The notes below the pieces were generated by a model. That model saw nothing but the letters and a program-made list of their open reading frames with translations, had not been told where the DNA came from and did no database searches. The translations under genes and the position numbers were made by a program. From assembly GCA_006538405.1 (NCBI GenBank), contig BJKQ01000012.1:345001-409000 (forward strand): a stretch of DNA of 64,000 bases, in the 5' to 3' direction. Below, piece by piece: positions 1 through 11,254 of this stretch. Numbering within the stretch: the stretch's first letter is position 1; each line of letters opens with the position of its first letter. The DNA is from Hansfordia pulvinata (lineage: Eukaryota; Ascomycota; Sordariomycetes; Xylariales).

Positions 1-833
1 ATGTGATTGTACGCGATCCTGAATTTGTTAACGGTCATCTCAGCAAGAGGCACAACCTAGGGTGTGCAAAGGGTAGAGGAATTCGGTCTTCGAAGCGCGG
101 GCAGAGAGAATGAAGACCGCCAGGGGTCCGTAGGTACCTACACTCTATGGGCAGCGGTCCAAACCACAAGCTGATCGCTTAGAGCTAAAAGCTGAGCACG
201 ATCGCCAGCTTGGATGAGATCAACAGGCCAGGGAACAAACGATCGAACGCCTGTGCGAAGGCAGTCTAGAACCACGCATCTGGCTACCTCATTGACCCAG
301 GCCACTTTGCCATCGGCGTACAGCATGTATGGAAAATTATAAAATATCAAGTCGTCTCTGGTTACATTACCGAAAGGGGTTGGGGAGGGGTATGGCGCGG
401 ATGGGTTCTCCGGAGGGAAGACGAAATCCTCCTTCATGCTGACTTTGAAATGCCTCTGGGCCATGCCAGAAGATCTGCAAACAACGCGTTTCGAATGCTC
501 CCAAAAGGAGTCGAAGTCGACACTGACGTCGTGGGCCTCAGCCTGGATAGACAGAGAGGAGAAATTGCTATCCATGACGGTGCGCCAGAGGGGCTCGGTG
601 AGAAATGTGCGCCGCCATTCCTTAGACACGCAGAGACAGGCGTGGTAGTCGACGGGGTCGAGGTGGGATGCAACGAGGCACACCAGCTCCAGAGGTAGCT
701 CAGTGATGATGTTCAGGCAATAGCAGTGGGCACCGAGAAGCATCTTCAGATGCCGGATTTGCTCAGGCTTCAGCGAGCTGACCAGGTAACCCAGAGCCTC
801 AGGAGCGAGGGTGTTCGTGCTAAGGCTGTCCAT
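1..833 (-). CDS. F-box domain protein, 3' part outside the window
   Basis: The reading frame from ATG at 833 encodes about 230 residues. Residues ~43-90 form an F-box (ITELPLELVCLVASHLDP, then a C..VSKEWRR segment and a PLWR motif), the module that binds Skp1 in SCF ubiquitin ligases. The rest has no catalytic motif and probably starts a substrate-binding region. The frame stops at 138, but a donor GTAGGT starts at 141 and an acceptor TTCAG ends at 19 on this strand. Splicing 142 to 18 is phase-consistent and continues the protein as VIAYNH off the left edge, so I treat the gene as partial. The F-box is clear; the intron is an inference; substrate is unknown. Confidence 0.75.
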
Positions 834-2047
834 GGCGGCTAGTGGCAGTGGACTAGTGAGTATTGCGGTTGATGCAGAGATAGTAACCAGACCATAGGAA
901 GGGGCCCTCCAATGTTGCTTCGGGGTAGGTGGGGCAAGTGCTTAGCAGAATGAAGAGCGATGAGAGCGGATCACGAGGGACGCGGTAGTGATCAGCCGAA
1001 GCTGCAGAGAGGCGAAAGCACGAAGGGCGAGGGTTATCAGTGCTTCCAGTGTGTCTGATACGCGGCTGTTGCAATGCGCCGCTGGAGGTTGCTTGAGAGG
1101 GGCGAGTCGTGCACGCTCTGCCTCGTTGAGTTGTTGAAAATTTGGATGGCCAATGTGCAATGTGGAAGCGCCGGCGACGTTGGGCGACATCTTTCGGTAC
1201 TACCTCCTACTCCCAGCATCCGGATTACGGGGTTTCTATCGAGACCCGGTACCTGACGGTACTTGAACGGCAGAGGACAGTAATGAACTGTATCTGGCGC
1301 CACTTCACTGGAAGCGAAATTCAACCATCGGGTGTGCCTTACAGTGTTTACGGCAACGTTGAGCTCCCACATACGGAACGACTTGGCAAACGGCTGACAC
1401 GTAACGGTGCATGCCCCACGTGCAGCCGCGTGTCAGGCGGCGGGTGGAAGGAGCCGCGATAAGCCCCGCCGTGTGAGCAGCCCGCGGCCGGCCTGCGCCA
1501 ATCCCAGAAGGCCACAGCGGACTACAGCGGGCCACAGTGCATCTGACCGCCGTCAGTAGGTGCTCATAGCAGGCAGACCCTGTGGCTTTAGCGTCCCCGG
1601 CCGATGACGCTGCCTCCAGAGTCGGGAGCTCCGACCTCAGCCTCCCCGACCGCGACCTCGCTCCCAACTGCATCCATTCATCCATCCTCGGATCACGACA
1701 TCTACCTCTCCGCATTCACCGCTGCCGGAGCTGAGTCACGGGCCCTCCCGCCGGGTCCCAACACCCCATTTCATCGTTTTCTACTCTACTCCTTGCTTCT
1801 CTACTTCTTTGATCACATCACAGATCCGCTTCGCTGCCGCCTGCTCATCGCCCTCCCGTCGCCCCGCGTCCACACCTCGCGGCATCGAGCTACGCCCTGA
1901 ACTGCGCATCGCCCTGTCGCCTCGCAGCCAAGCCCTTGAAAACCAAAAGTGTCACCAAGCAGCGCTCTGTCTTGTGCCTCTGACGACCATCTTTTCACAA
2001 GTCCAAACCGCCTGCGCGTCGGCCTCGCCCCGGCCCTCGCCGCCGCA
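834..2047. other. Divergent intergenic region between F-box gene and MCH1
   Basis: This 1.2 kb holds the upstream regions of both divergent genes. The part from about 1780 to 2047 is rich in C and T on the + strand, like many fungal leaders. In-frame codons continue upstream of the MCH1 start to an ATG at 1949, but they do not look like transporter sequence. No other gene seen. Confidence 0.6.
1732..1738. promoter_or_regulatory. AP-1/Gcn4-type palindrome upstream of MCH1
   Basis: TGAGTCA, a perfect match to the bZIP (AP-1, CPC1/Gcn4) core, lies about 310 nt upstream of the MCH1 start. A single 7-mer can occur by chance, so function is unproven. Confidence 0.2.
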
Positions 2048-3784
2048 ATGCCGACTCTCAACGACCACTCCTTCTCTTCAGACCGGGCCCTCGCTCCCCT
2101 CCTCCGAGCTTCTCTTTCCTCCTCGACGCTGGGATCCCGCCATTCCGACGACAGCGATGCTCCCTCCGATCCCAGCCGTCGCCAGAAGGCCCACGTGCGC
2201 CGCATTCTCGCTTTTGTCTCTTCCGTCGTCGCTGCCATCTGCGCCGGCTCCGTCACCGTCTTTTCTCTCTACGGCCACATCTTTCAGTCCCGCCTACATT
2301 ACAGCCAATTCCAGATCAACGGCGTGGCCAGCACTATGAGCATCTCCCTTTACATTCTCGTGCCCCTCGTCGGCTACATGTGCGACCGTGTTGGCCCCGG
2401 CCCCCTGTCCTTGCTTTCGGCCGTGCTGTTCGCCCTCGGCTACGGTCTGGCTGCCGGATTGTTCAAGAAGGGCGTCGAAACCGTCGCGGCCGGCGGATCA
2501 GGCACTTCGACCTACCCGGCCATGATTTTTGCCTTTTTCTGCATTGGCACCGGCACTGCCTGCATGTATCTCAGCGCCATCACGACCTGCGCCAAGAACT
2601 TTGGCAAGGGGCGCTACCGAGGTCTGCTACTGGTGGCGCCCATTGCCGGCTTCGGCTTGAGCGGAGTGCTGCTGAGCCAGATCGGTAGCGGTCTACTGTG
2701 GGAGGCACAACCGGACGGCTCGAAAGGTGATGTCAACGTCTTCCACTTTTTCCTCTTTCTCTGTATTCTGCAATCCGCCGTGGGCGTGATTGGCACGTTC
2801 ACGCTCCGTATCGTCGATGAAGATGATCTTATCGAGGGTGCGTATGACGAGTTGGAGAGGAGCGGGTTCCTTGAGGGTAGCGACCTGCTTCGTCGGAGGT
2901 CGGACCGGTCGTACGGCGCCCTCGAGGGCGACTCTGCGCCGGACGAGACAACCGCCATGCTCAACCCCAACAAGGACGACGACAACACTGCCAGGCTGAG
3001 AAAAGTCTTTGTGTTGAACGCCGAGACGAGAAGGTTTTTGACCGACCACACGATGTGGTGGTTCGCCCTTGGCTTCCTCTTCATCATCGGCCCCGGCGAG
3101 TCGTTTATCAACAACCTTGGCACTGTCATTGGGACACTGTACTCGCCCCTGGTCGAGACACAGACGACCTCGGCCGCCACACACGTTTCCATCATGGCTG
3201 CCGTCAGCACGGTTGCGCGGCTGTTGGCTGCGTCGCTCAGCGATCTCCTTTCGCCGAGCCCCCAGAGCCAGTACGTGCAGACTGGTGCCGGCGGGACCAT
3301 CCCTGCGCTCAAGCGCAAGCTGTCCGTCTCCCGTGTCACCTTGTTTGTCGGCGCTGCCCTGATCCTTTCCGTTGGCACCGTGGTTTTGGCTTCTGGTGCG
3401 GTTCAGGGGCATGGTGACCGATTTTGGATCATCTCGAGCGCTGTGGGTGCAGGCTACGGCGCAGTTTTCAGCTTGACCCCGATCATCATCACCATGATTT
3501 GGGGCGTTGAGAATTTTGGCACCAACTTTGGCATAGTCGCTCTCACGCCCGCCATCGGCGCCACGTTCTGGGGTTTGATCTACTCGGCCAACTACCAGGC
3601 CGGCGCTGCGAACAGCACGCCCGTAGCGGCCGACGGAAGCCAGGACGATGTGCTGTGCTACGGCAAGCAGTGCTACGCCGGCACGTACTGGGCCGAGACG
3701 GCCTGTATCTGGGTGGGCGCGGCCATGGTTCTCTGGGCCTGGAAAGGCCGGGGTGGCTGGGAGCAGCGTGGCATTGTTATCTGA
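2048..3784 (+). CDS. MCH1: Mch1-like MFS transporter (monocarboxylate-transporter homologue)
   Basis: A single exon of 578 residues. I chose the ATG at 2048 (MPTLNDHSFSSDRALAPLL) rather than 1949, because the extra 33 residues are Ser/Ala-rich leader translation and the family begins with a short cytosolic tail. Hydrophobic segments start at residue ~55 (ILAFVSSVVAAICAGSVTVFSLYG), giving about 12 membrane helices in two halves. They are separated by an acidic cytosolic loop (DEDDLIEGAYDELERSG onward). The first-helix AGSVTVFSLYG and the late WGVENFGTNFGI motif are typical of the Mch1/nodulin-like MFS branch. In yeast, Mch1 resembles mammalian monocarboxylate permeases but is not shown to carry monocarboxylates, so substrate is unknown; vacuolar membrane location is known for the yeast protein only. 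Convergent with the next gene. Confidence 0.85.
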   Translation: MPTLNDHSFSSDRALAPLLRASLSSSTLGSRHSDDSDAPSDPSRRQKAHVRRILAFVSSVVAAICAGSVTVFSLYGHIFQSRLHYSQFQINGVASTMSISLYILVPLVGYMCDRVGPGPLSLLSAVLFALGYGLAAGLFKKGVETVAAGGSGTSTYPAMIFAFFCIGTGTACMYLSAITTCAKNFGKGRYRGLLLVAPIAGFGLSGVLLSQIGSGLLWEAQPDGSKGDVNVFHFFLFLCILQSAVGVIGTFTLRIVDEDDLIEGAYDELERSGFLEGSDLLRRRSDRSYGALEGDSAPDETTAMLNPNKDDDNTARLRKVFVLNAETRRFLTDHTMWWFALGFLFIIGPGESFINNLGTVIGTLYSPLVETQTTSAATHVSIMAAVSTVARLLAASLSDLLSPSPQSQYVQTGAGGTIPALKRKLSVSRVTLFVGAALILSVGTVVLASGAVQGHGDRFWIISSAVGAGYGAVFSLTPIIITMIWGVENFGTNFGIVALTPAIGATFWGLIYSANYQAGAANSTPVAADGSQDDVLCYGKQCYAGTYWAETACIWVGAAMVLWAWKGRGGWEQRGIVI

Positions 3785-5083
3785 GACTGGCACATTGACG
3801 CTCATTCGAGATTGGAACACTGTATATACTTGGCGTCTGGGGCCTCGAGATTGTACATTCATTATCGCTCCATCGGGATGTCCGCGGCATAAACAAGGCG
3901 GGAATCGCGATCATCAAGCCAAGCGACTCGACGCACGTAGCTGTAGCCAGTGATGTGCCCCCGGAAAACGCAATTGCCGTCGCAAACGCCGACCCAGGCC
4001 GTCGTGAAAAGTGGCGAGAGCGCGCCCAGGCGGACCCGCGACGCCATGCCGTCCAGGCTGGCACAGGGCAGAGGATAAAGGCGCAGTAAGCCCGCTGGCC
4101 CCGGGCGCCACTCACTAGGTAGAGGCGAACTCGCCCGTCGTCGCCACTCGCCGCGACCAGGCCTCCCAGGCCCAGGTGCGGTCGGCGGGATCTCTGTGGC
4201 CCCTCCGCTGGCGCTCGCTGCCCACCCTTTCCTACTCGTTCTCGGCGCTCGGTCACTGTGGCAGGCTGTTGCTATCACTCCTCTGCTCGCAGCTTGGTCT
4301 AGACGGTCCGGGGGGTCTAGGTCTCTTTCGGACTTGCCGTGCGAGGGGAAAGAGGAAGGGGCGGGACGGGATCGGCGGTCGTGCTGTAAGAGGTGCAGAG
4401 CATGTAGCGTTGATCTAAAGGAACGTGGTGGTGGTGTATTGGTATCTTTGTCAAACAATAGCAGAGGATTAAAAGAGAAGAAAAAAAAACAAAGTCATTA
4501 CACGTGTCCCAGTCCCCCCTTCTCTGGTCAGAACTCCGTTCGCAAAAGGTCCATGCGTGTAAAATGCAGTAATTGCAAGCCAGATCTCGTCGGGTTCTTC
4601 GCCCGCCTGTCGAGCTGGGTCCAGCCGGTGGCGAGAGGTTCTCCCGCCATAGCGAATTTTTTTTTTTTGCCCTTTTCCCCATCGTCCATTCCGCCCTTGC
4701 TTCGGCTCAGGCTCAGGGGTAGGTACCTGTCTAGGGCCTGGAAGAGGGAAATTGTCGCTGGGGTTGGTTGCCTGGCCAGGCTTTCGAGGGGTTTTCCTGC
4801 TGGCGCCCGTGTCTTGTGTGTCTGTGTTTGCGCCGCTGCCAGTCTATTGCGTGTGTGTGTGTGTGTGTGTAAGTGAGGTCGTCTTGCCTGCGAGACGACG
4901 CCGAGCCCAGCCCCGTTGTATTTGTGTCTTCCTCGACAGATTACCCCATTACGCCCGGTGCAGTGAAAACGGACAAAAAAGAACCCAGATGCAAAAGTAG
5001 AAACGCCCTCCCTGCTCATCTCAATCCATGCCGGACCTGACCCCCCCGCCCCTTACCGTCAGGCCACCGCACAAGACAGCTTC
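3785..5083. other. 3' intergenic region between convergent genes
   Basis: This stretch holds the 3' flanks of MCH1 (+) and the small secreted gene (-). A-rich (4480-4492) and T-rich (4659-4669) tracts could be part of 3' ends. The open frames here are short, Arg/Pro-rich and mutually overlapping, with no recognisable domain. Confidence 0.5.
4851..4870. repeat. (GT)10 microsatellite
   Basis: Ten uninterrupted GT dinucleotides, read directly, in the 3' intergenic region. Confidence 0.95.
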
Positions 5084-5608
5084 TCACTGGCTCCTGGGCT
5101 GCTGCACGGCGAAGCTCCGGTCCGGGGCGACGGGCGCGCCGGCGGTGCCGACGTCCATGTCGTTGTAGCCGGCCCAGGCGATGGTGCCGGCGGCGGGGTC
5201 GGAGATGCTGATGGTGGTGAAGCCGTTGCCGGCGCCGAACTGGCCGCTCCAGCCGCTGGTGACCTGGAACTGGCCGCAGGTGGCCGGCCCGGCGTGGGCG
5301 GCCTGGCTGGCCGGGGTGGTGGCGCCGTCGGCGTCGTCGGTGACGGCGCGCGTCTGCAGCGTGCAGGGGACGGGGATGTTGCCCGAGTTGCCCGGCTCCG
5401 TGTCGATGCCGAAGGTCCACGTGCAGGTCGCGTCGCTGGCGTCGCAGGTGCGGGAGAGCGAGGTCAGCGTCCACTGGGAGGCGGCAGCGCGGGCGGCGTG
5501 GGCGGCGCCGCGGCGGGGGGATAGAGGGCCCGCGTTGGCGACGAGGGGAGCCAGGCCCAGGGCCAGGAGGAGGAGAGAGACGGAGCTGTTGGCGGTCGGG
5601 AGCTGCAT
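5084..5608 (-). CDS. Small secreted protein, hypersensitive-response-inducing (Hrip)-like
   Basis: A single exon of 174 residues from ATG at 5608 (MQLPTANSSV). An in-frame ATG at 5704 adds a Thr-run leader and would bury the signal peptide, so I reject it. Residues 1-26 are a clean signal peptide ending at ANA, followed by a short basic Ala-rich pro-like stretch. The mature part starts at WTLTSLSRTC, has four Cys in two close groups, and contains SGWSGQFGAGNGFTT. This pattern matches, from memory, the fungal family annotated as hypersensitive-response-inducing or surface proteins, beta-rich extracellular proteins some of which trigger plant immune responses. It lies alone, with nearly 4 kb of non-coding DNA upstream. 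Secretion is well supported; elicitor activity is an inference from family. Confidence 0.7.
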   Translation of the reverse strand: MQLPTANSSVSLLLLALGLAPLVANAGPLSPRRGAAHAARAAASQWTLTSLSRTCDASDATCTWTFGIDTEPGNSGNIPVPCTLQTRAVTDDADGATTPASQAAHAGPATCGQFQVTSGWSGQFGAGNGFTTISISDPAAGTIAWAGYNDMDVGTAGAPVAPDRSFAVQQPRSQ

Positions 5609-8600
5609 CTTGGTTGTTGTTGTGGTGGTGGTGGTGATGATGTGGTTGTATGTGTAAGTGGGAAGATGATATGTTGGAGGAGTGTGATATCTATCAGTGT
5701 CCAAGTATAGTATAAGTGTATAGTGTGTTGGTCGTCGAGAGCGATCTGAACGCCAGTGATGGGTTTCTAGAGTTGGATACTTGATATCGTGAAGACGATT
5801 CTGCTCATGAACCGACAGAGGACTGCCGCCTGTTTATATAGACATCGTGACACGATATGTCCATATGTCCCCGCCCACTGGACCGGGCAACGTCGGGACC
5901 AGGCACATTCCCCCCCACCACGGGCCAAGGCCAAGACCGAGGAAAATAGACGCGGAGACAAGAACGATAGAAGCCCACCGAAGCGGCCATCGTTGGATCG
6001 TAGTGCCCCTGGGGACCACCCACGCCGGCACGGGGCGGGGCCCTCGTTTTTTTCTGCGGGTAGTCTGTCTGTTGTCCGAGCCAGCACGGCGGGCGTTCGA
6101 GGCACCAGCGTCGCGTCAGATGGCCCCTGTCTGCCTTCTCGTGTTTGGTAAGCTAACAAGGTGTATAAGCTAAAGATGGATGGTTACCATAGAGGGGGGA
6201 CAGACGGGAACTATCCCCCCCCCCCCCTTTTCCAACCGGGATCCCAGCTTCGGTAAGGCAGAGTTCGCCTCAACCCTGAGGATGGACGCCGGAGAGCCGG
6301 TCCGAGCTGAATCGAGTCGAGTCGAGTCGGAGCCGCGCAGCGACGACACGGTGCAAAGAGAACATCATCTCGCCCCTGATCACTTGTGCGTATATGGGAC
6401 TTGCTGCCGGGTTCCATCGCCCAGCTGGCTTCCCGCCCGAGGCGTTGACATGACCACGCCCTTCCTGCTGCGAGGCGGGAGGTAGAGCAAGAGAGAACCA
6501 CTCTCGAACTCGCCTCGTCGTGTTGACCATGTGTGCCAGCACCGGTGAGAGTTCTGGACGACCCGGCGAGACGTTCGCCTCCCGACCTTGGGGAGCGGGG
6601 CCATCGTGTTGGTCTTTCCCAGGGTCCCTGTGGCACCGCGCACTTACTCGTGCACACACTCATCGCTCGCCCGCTTACACGCGCGGGTGGTCGAGCAAAC
6701 CTCGACTTCGCCATCGCCCCACCGCACCGCACCGCACCGCACTGCACTGTACCACGCGCCGACGCCGGTGCAGAGGCGGTGGCCCCTTCGTGTTCTCGTC
6801 CCTCTCTCTCTCTCCCAGACAAGAGTCCGAGTGAGTGTAGTGGTGACATCGCTTGGGCCCGCGGGGGGTGTTGGACCTCACGTGGCCCCGCCATCCGCGC
6901 GTGGGCTACGTACGGACTATACGAGCGCGGCCGGCAGTTTCTCGCAACGTCTGGGGGTAGTAGAGGTGAGGTAGCGCTGCAAAGTAACCGCTGCAGAGTA
7001 ACCCGATCCAAGCGGGCATCTGACCCGTCATTGTCGACACCCCTTCCCAGATTCGACTCTGGAAACGAGACATGTCTGTGATAGTAGTAGGCGTTAAGTC
7101 TGAGAGAGCGGATGGAGCCAGATCCAGGGCAAGTGCCCGCGAGAAGCACACGAGTGAAAGAGCCCGCCAAGCCAAGGCAGAAATAGGCACTTCGGGCCAA
7201 GTCTCGACAGGGCAGTATCCTTGCCTGCCCAGGGCGAATTAGCTACTTGCAAACTTGGGACAGAGAAGAGGCAAAACCGACGGACGGACGGGCGACAGAC
7301 AGACAGAGAAAGTGATCGGCAGCCCGCATCTCCAAATCGGTGGGTGACCGTCCGAAGCAGAATTCCATCTGACGGCACGCCACCGCGATGCCAGCGCACT
7401 GGGAAGTGGCCACATGGCATGGGTGCGGTTGCGGCCTTCTCTCTCTCTCTTTCTCTAGAGTGTTTCTGTGTGTTTGTGTATGTCTGACAAAAAAACCATC
7501 CCTTTCCGATGCTGCCCTTCCTCACCTGGGACCTCTTGGGGACCCTCACTCGCCACCCCACGCGCCAGCCACCCCGGGCACGAAAGGGCTTTTTGTTCGC
7601 CGCCGCCAGGAGGTGGCAAGTTGGAAGAAATGCCGCTGAGTCGTTCGCAAGGTCCGGTTCTTTGGTGGGGTTTCTCGCGGCCCTGGACTCTACTGCTCGT
7701 CTCGTCCAAGCCCCGAAGATGAGGTAACAACCCAAAAGAGTAAAGAAAAAATTGAAGAGAAGAATAGAGAGACTTGTCCGAGTCCCACTGCTTGGCTGTT
7801 TCCTCGTCGCCGCCCGGACCGTCTCTTTAACTCACCCTTTACTCCAGGGTCTCAACGTCGCCTCTGCGGAGCCTCCCCTTAGACCCCGGGCCAAGACGGC
7901 CTGGCGAGATCCGAGGTGAGCGCCGAGAGTGAGCAGACAACGCCCACGGCCTTCCGATCTTGCATCTCTCTCCTCTCCCACCAGACGGTTCCACCCTGTC
8001 CTGACCGAAGTAGACGCCCAGACTATTCCACCCGCGCGGTGCTGTCTGGCCGGGTCTGGCTGCTTACATAGCCCTGCCCCGGCGACGGTCTATTTTTGCG
8101 TCGGGCTGCTTCGCCGTGGGCGAAGCGGAAGAGGCCGGCCGCGATGCATGGTAATGTTTCAAAAACACTTTGAGCGACTTTTTGATCATCCCGTTTCAAC
8201 TCATATTCACCGCGAATACCAGGCCAGACTCAACGCGTATCTGCTCTGGGGTGGGGGAGGTGGTGACTTATCGGCCGTAGGCACGGGGTTCACACCGCAT
8301 TCGCCTCCGCGCTCACCTTTGCGTCCGACCCAGAACTCATTGCAGAATAAGCCATCAGGGAGACAGGCGCCTCACCCGCGGGTGCGAGTCGTGGTCCCCG
8401 GGGCTGCATGTTGCGGCTGTCCCGTATTGCACCGCACGCGCGCTGGCGCTCCTCGAAGCGAGCCAAGGAGGCAGCAGCCTGCAGGTTGCACATGCAGTGT
8501 CCGTCATGGATGATGTGCGCCGACTGCTGCAGAGCGGGAGATCGGCATAGCAGCGTCCTGCTGAGTAACGAGGCACGGCGGGCGTGGGCGCGTGGGAGAG

Positions 8601-9571
8601 ATGCTCCATGTGTGGAGGAAGGGGGGGTGACTCTCCATCTTTCTCTGTCGCTTTCTTCACCGCGCCGCATGGCTTATGCGCCATGTCCGCTGCCCACATG
8701 GCCCTATCAGAAGCCTCCAGCCAGAGTGGCAAAAGCTCTCGTCCCCGGCCTGAGACAAGTCCTCAACACGGTTGGCTGGGACGTTGCATGCCGCCCCCCG
8801 CACACCCGTCTGTCGCCGATTCGGTGGAACCCCCCCCAGCTTGCCATGCAGCCCGTCCAGGGGTCTGACCATGGAAGTGAACCCTAATCCCGTAGAGACG
8901 GATGCCGTGTGTCCCGGACCGGTCTCGTCGTCTTTTCGATCCCATATGCCATGAATTGTCTGCTACACGAGCAATACCCGCGCAGCATGCTCCGGGGTCA
9001 GAGCAGGTAAGTAGTGAGGCAGGCACTCAGGCAGGCCACCCAGAGCGGGGAGAAAGCCTGGTGACCAATCTCGTATTCTGGTTCTGCCCTCCGCCGCCGG
9101 CGTGATCATAGCCTTGTCGATCACATCGTGTCGCTGGGCAGAGGGACTGGAGCGCATGCCTTCACCTGCCTGATTCGGCTGGCCATGACTGAATGACTGA
9201 CGGCGTGTGCTAACTTAGTCGCTGCGTCCATAAGCCTCGTGTCCTCGTGTCTGTGCCGTGCGTGTACGTGAGGTGGGGTTTCGAATGCAACTGAGAGACA
9301 TCTGATCAAGATGGAATGGATCTGGATCAATGCCGCTACCCCGCGCTTGTCTCACTGCTCGCGGCCATGCGCGGCAACGTCGTCGTGATGAATGTCAATG
9401 CTCATACGCTTGAATGACAGGTTGTTTGGCACGCTATGCTTCAAGCAGCCTTTCCCTCGGCAGGCCTTTGCCTTCGCTCTGCATTTTCTTTCGCTTTCCA
9501 AACCCATATGCCTCGTGCTGCCTCTAAATGCCGTATCTACCCTGAACCTGAAACCCAACCCTCGCCAATGC
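5609..9571. other. Long intergenic region, no gene recognised
   Basis: About 4 kb. Open frames exist on both strands, the longest at 6211-7200 (-), but they are Arg/Ser/Pro-rich, overlap each other and show no domain, signal peptide or splice structure. It holds a C13 run at 6215-6227, GAGTC repeats near 6310-6330 and an ACCGC repeat at 6721-6740. The proximal 1-2 kb is presumably the promoter of the small secreted gene. Confidence 0.5.
6215..6227. repeat. C13 homopolymer
   Basis: Thirteen consecutive C, read directly. Confidence 0.9.
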
Positions 9572-11254
9572 CTATGCGTGCGCCAGCTCTGCGTCAACCT
9601 GCTTCTGCACAATCTCGCCAACGCCCTTCCAGTCGTTGGCGGCCTCGATCACGCGCCTCTCCTTCTGCTCGAGTCCGACAAACTCGGCTGGCAGAACCTT
9701 GTCCTCGAAGCTGAAGCCCTGCTCCTGCTTGAGGGCCAGCTCCACCGCGCCGGCGAACTTGGCTGGGTGTGCCGTCGACAGCGAGATGTGCGGTGTCTGG
9801 CCGGCGCGCGCCACTGACCGGCCCGACGCCGACACGCCAATAGCGCTGTGCGGGTCCAGCACGTAGTCGAGCTTGTTGAAGTACGCCTTGATCGTCTCGA
9901 CCGTCTGCGCGTCGCTGACCCGCTCGCTCTCAAAGTCGCGCCTCGCCTTGTCCAGCACGTCCTTGTAAACAGGGCCAAACCCGCCCTTGGTCTTCAGCTC
10001 TTGCAGCCAGGACGTCACCTCCTGCCCAGCCTGCCTCTTATTCCACTCGTCGTCCATGCCCGCAGCGCTGGCGAACTCGTAGGCCAAGAACCAAAGCAGG
10101 CGCTCAAAGTTGCTCGACACCATAATGTCCATGGCCGGGCTGAGAGTCTCCTTGACGCCGTCCTCATGCGCCTTGACTCCGTCCTCCGCAAGTCCGCCCT
10201 CCGCCTCGGGTCCATGTGAAGGCTTCTTCTCGTACTTGCCCGTCTTCCAGAACCGGTCCAGAATGTCATTTTCGTTGGTCGCAATCACCAGCTTCTCGAT
10301 GGGCAGCCCCATGCGCAGAGCAAAGTAGCCGGCAAGAATGTCTCCAAAGTTTCCAGTGGGCACGACAAAGCGGACCTTGTCACCAAGCTTGAAGTCGGCG
10401 GACGACTTGACGAGCGAGAAGTATGAGTGGTAGTAGTAAACAATCTGGGCGAGGATGCGCGCCCAGTTAATGGAGTTGACGGCACCCAGGTTGAGAGCCG
10501 AGTTAGTTTCGGGGTCCGCAAACAGCGCCTTGACGATGTCCTGACAGTCGTCAAAAGTACCGGTGACGGCGAGGTTGTGGACGTTATCATCCAGGACAGT
10601 GGTCATCTGTGCCTCCTGGATAGGACTGACGCGGCCCTTGGGGTGCAGGATAAAGACGGAGACATCCTTCTTGCCACGCAGGCCGTAAATAGCGGCCGAG
10701 CCCGTGTCGCCGCTGGTAGCACCAACGACAGTCAGGTGATGGCGGTCCTTTCCGGTCTTGCCCTCATTCTTACGGACCAGGAAGTATTCGAATAGGTTGC
10801 CGAGGAATTGCAGCGCGACGTCCTTGAAGGCAAAAGTGGGACCGTGGAACAACTCAAGGAGGTACTGATTGTCGTGCAGATGCCGCAGCGGCGTGGTATC
10901 GGGGGCGCGGAAGGTAGAGTAGCTGCGGTCGATGATGCCCTTGAGGTCATCGCGGGGGATCTCGGACGGGGAAACGTAAAGCGACAGAATCTCAAGGGCC
11001 AGGTCGGGGAAAGACAGGTCCTTCCAGTTCTGCCAGTTGTCGGCGCTGGGGATCTGCTCGGGGATGTAAAGACCGCCGTCGGTCGCGAGACCCTTTAGAA
11101 CGACATCCTCGAAAGAGAACTACAGACAGAGTCAGCGAGGCAGAGGCGTGCTGTCGAACGCGGGCGCTCATACGTCGTAGTCTTCGCCCCTTGTGCTGAG
11201 GTAGCGCTGCGAGGGGTTGCGCGGCGGGGCGCCACCATTGACTGCGTCGGACAT
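9572..11254 (-). CDS. THR4: Threonine synthase
   Basis: Two exons: 11254-11174 and 11119-9572, giving 542 residues. The intron (11173-11120, 54 nt) has donor GTATGA and acceptor GTAG and joins GEDYD to FSFEDVVLKG in phase. The enzyme converts O-phospho-L-homoserine to threonine with pyridoxal phosphate, the last step of threonine synthesis. Seen: N-terminal RYLSTRG, the family signature around residue 60, and the PLP-lysine motif HGPTFAFKD with K126. The phosphate-binding GATSGDTGSAA, and PTGNFGDILAGYFA further on, are also present. Length is close to yeast Thr4 (514). A moderately variable acidic loop (EKKPSHGPEAEGG onward) is the main insertion. No frame breaks. General amino-acid control would be expected, but I saw no perfect TGACTCA in the near promoter. 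Confidence 0.97.

Noticed and set aside
6211..7200. 329-codon open frame on the minus strand
   Set aside because: Overlaps several equally open frames in GC-rich DNA, biased composition, no domain, signal peptide or intron pattern.
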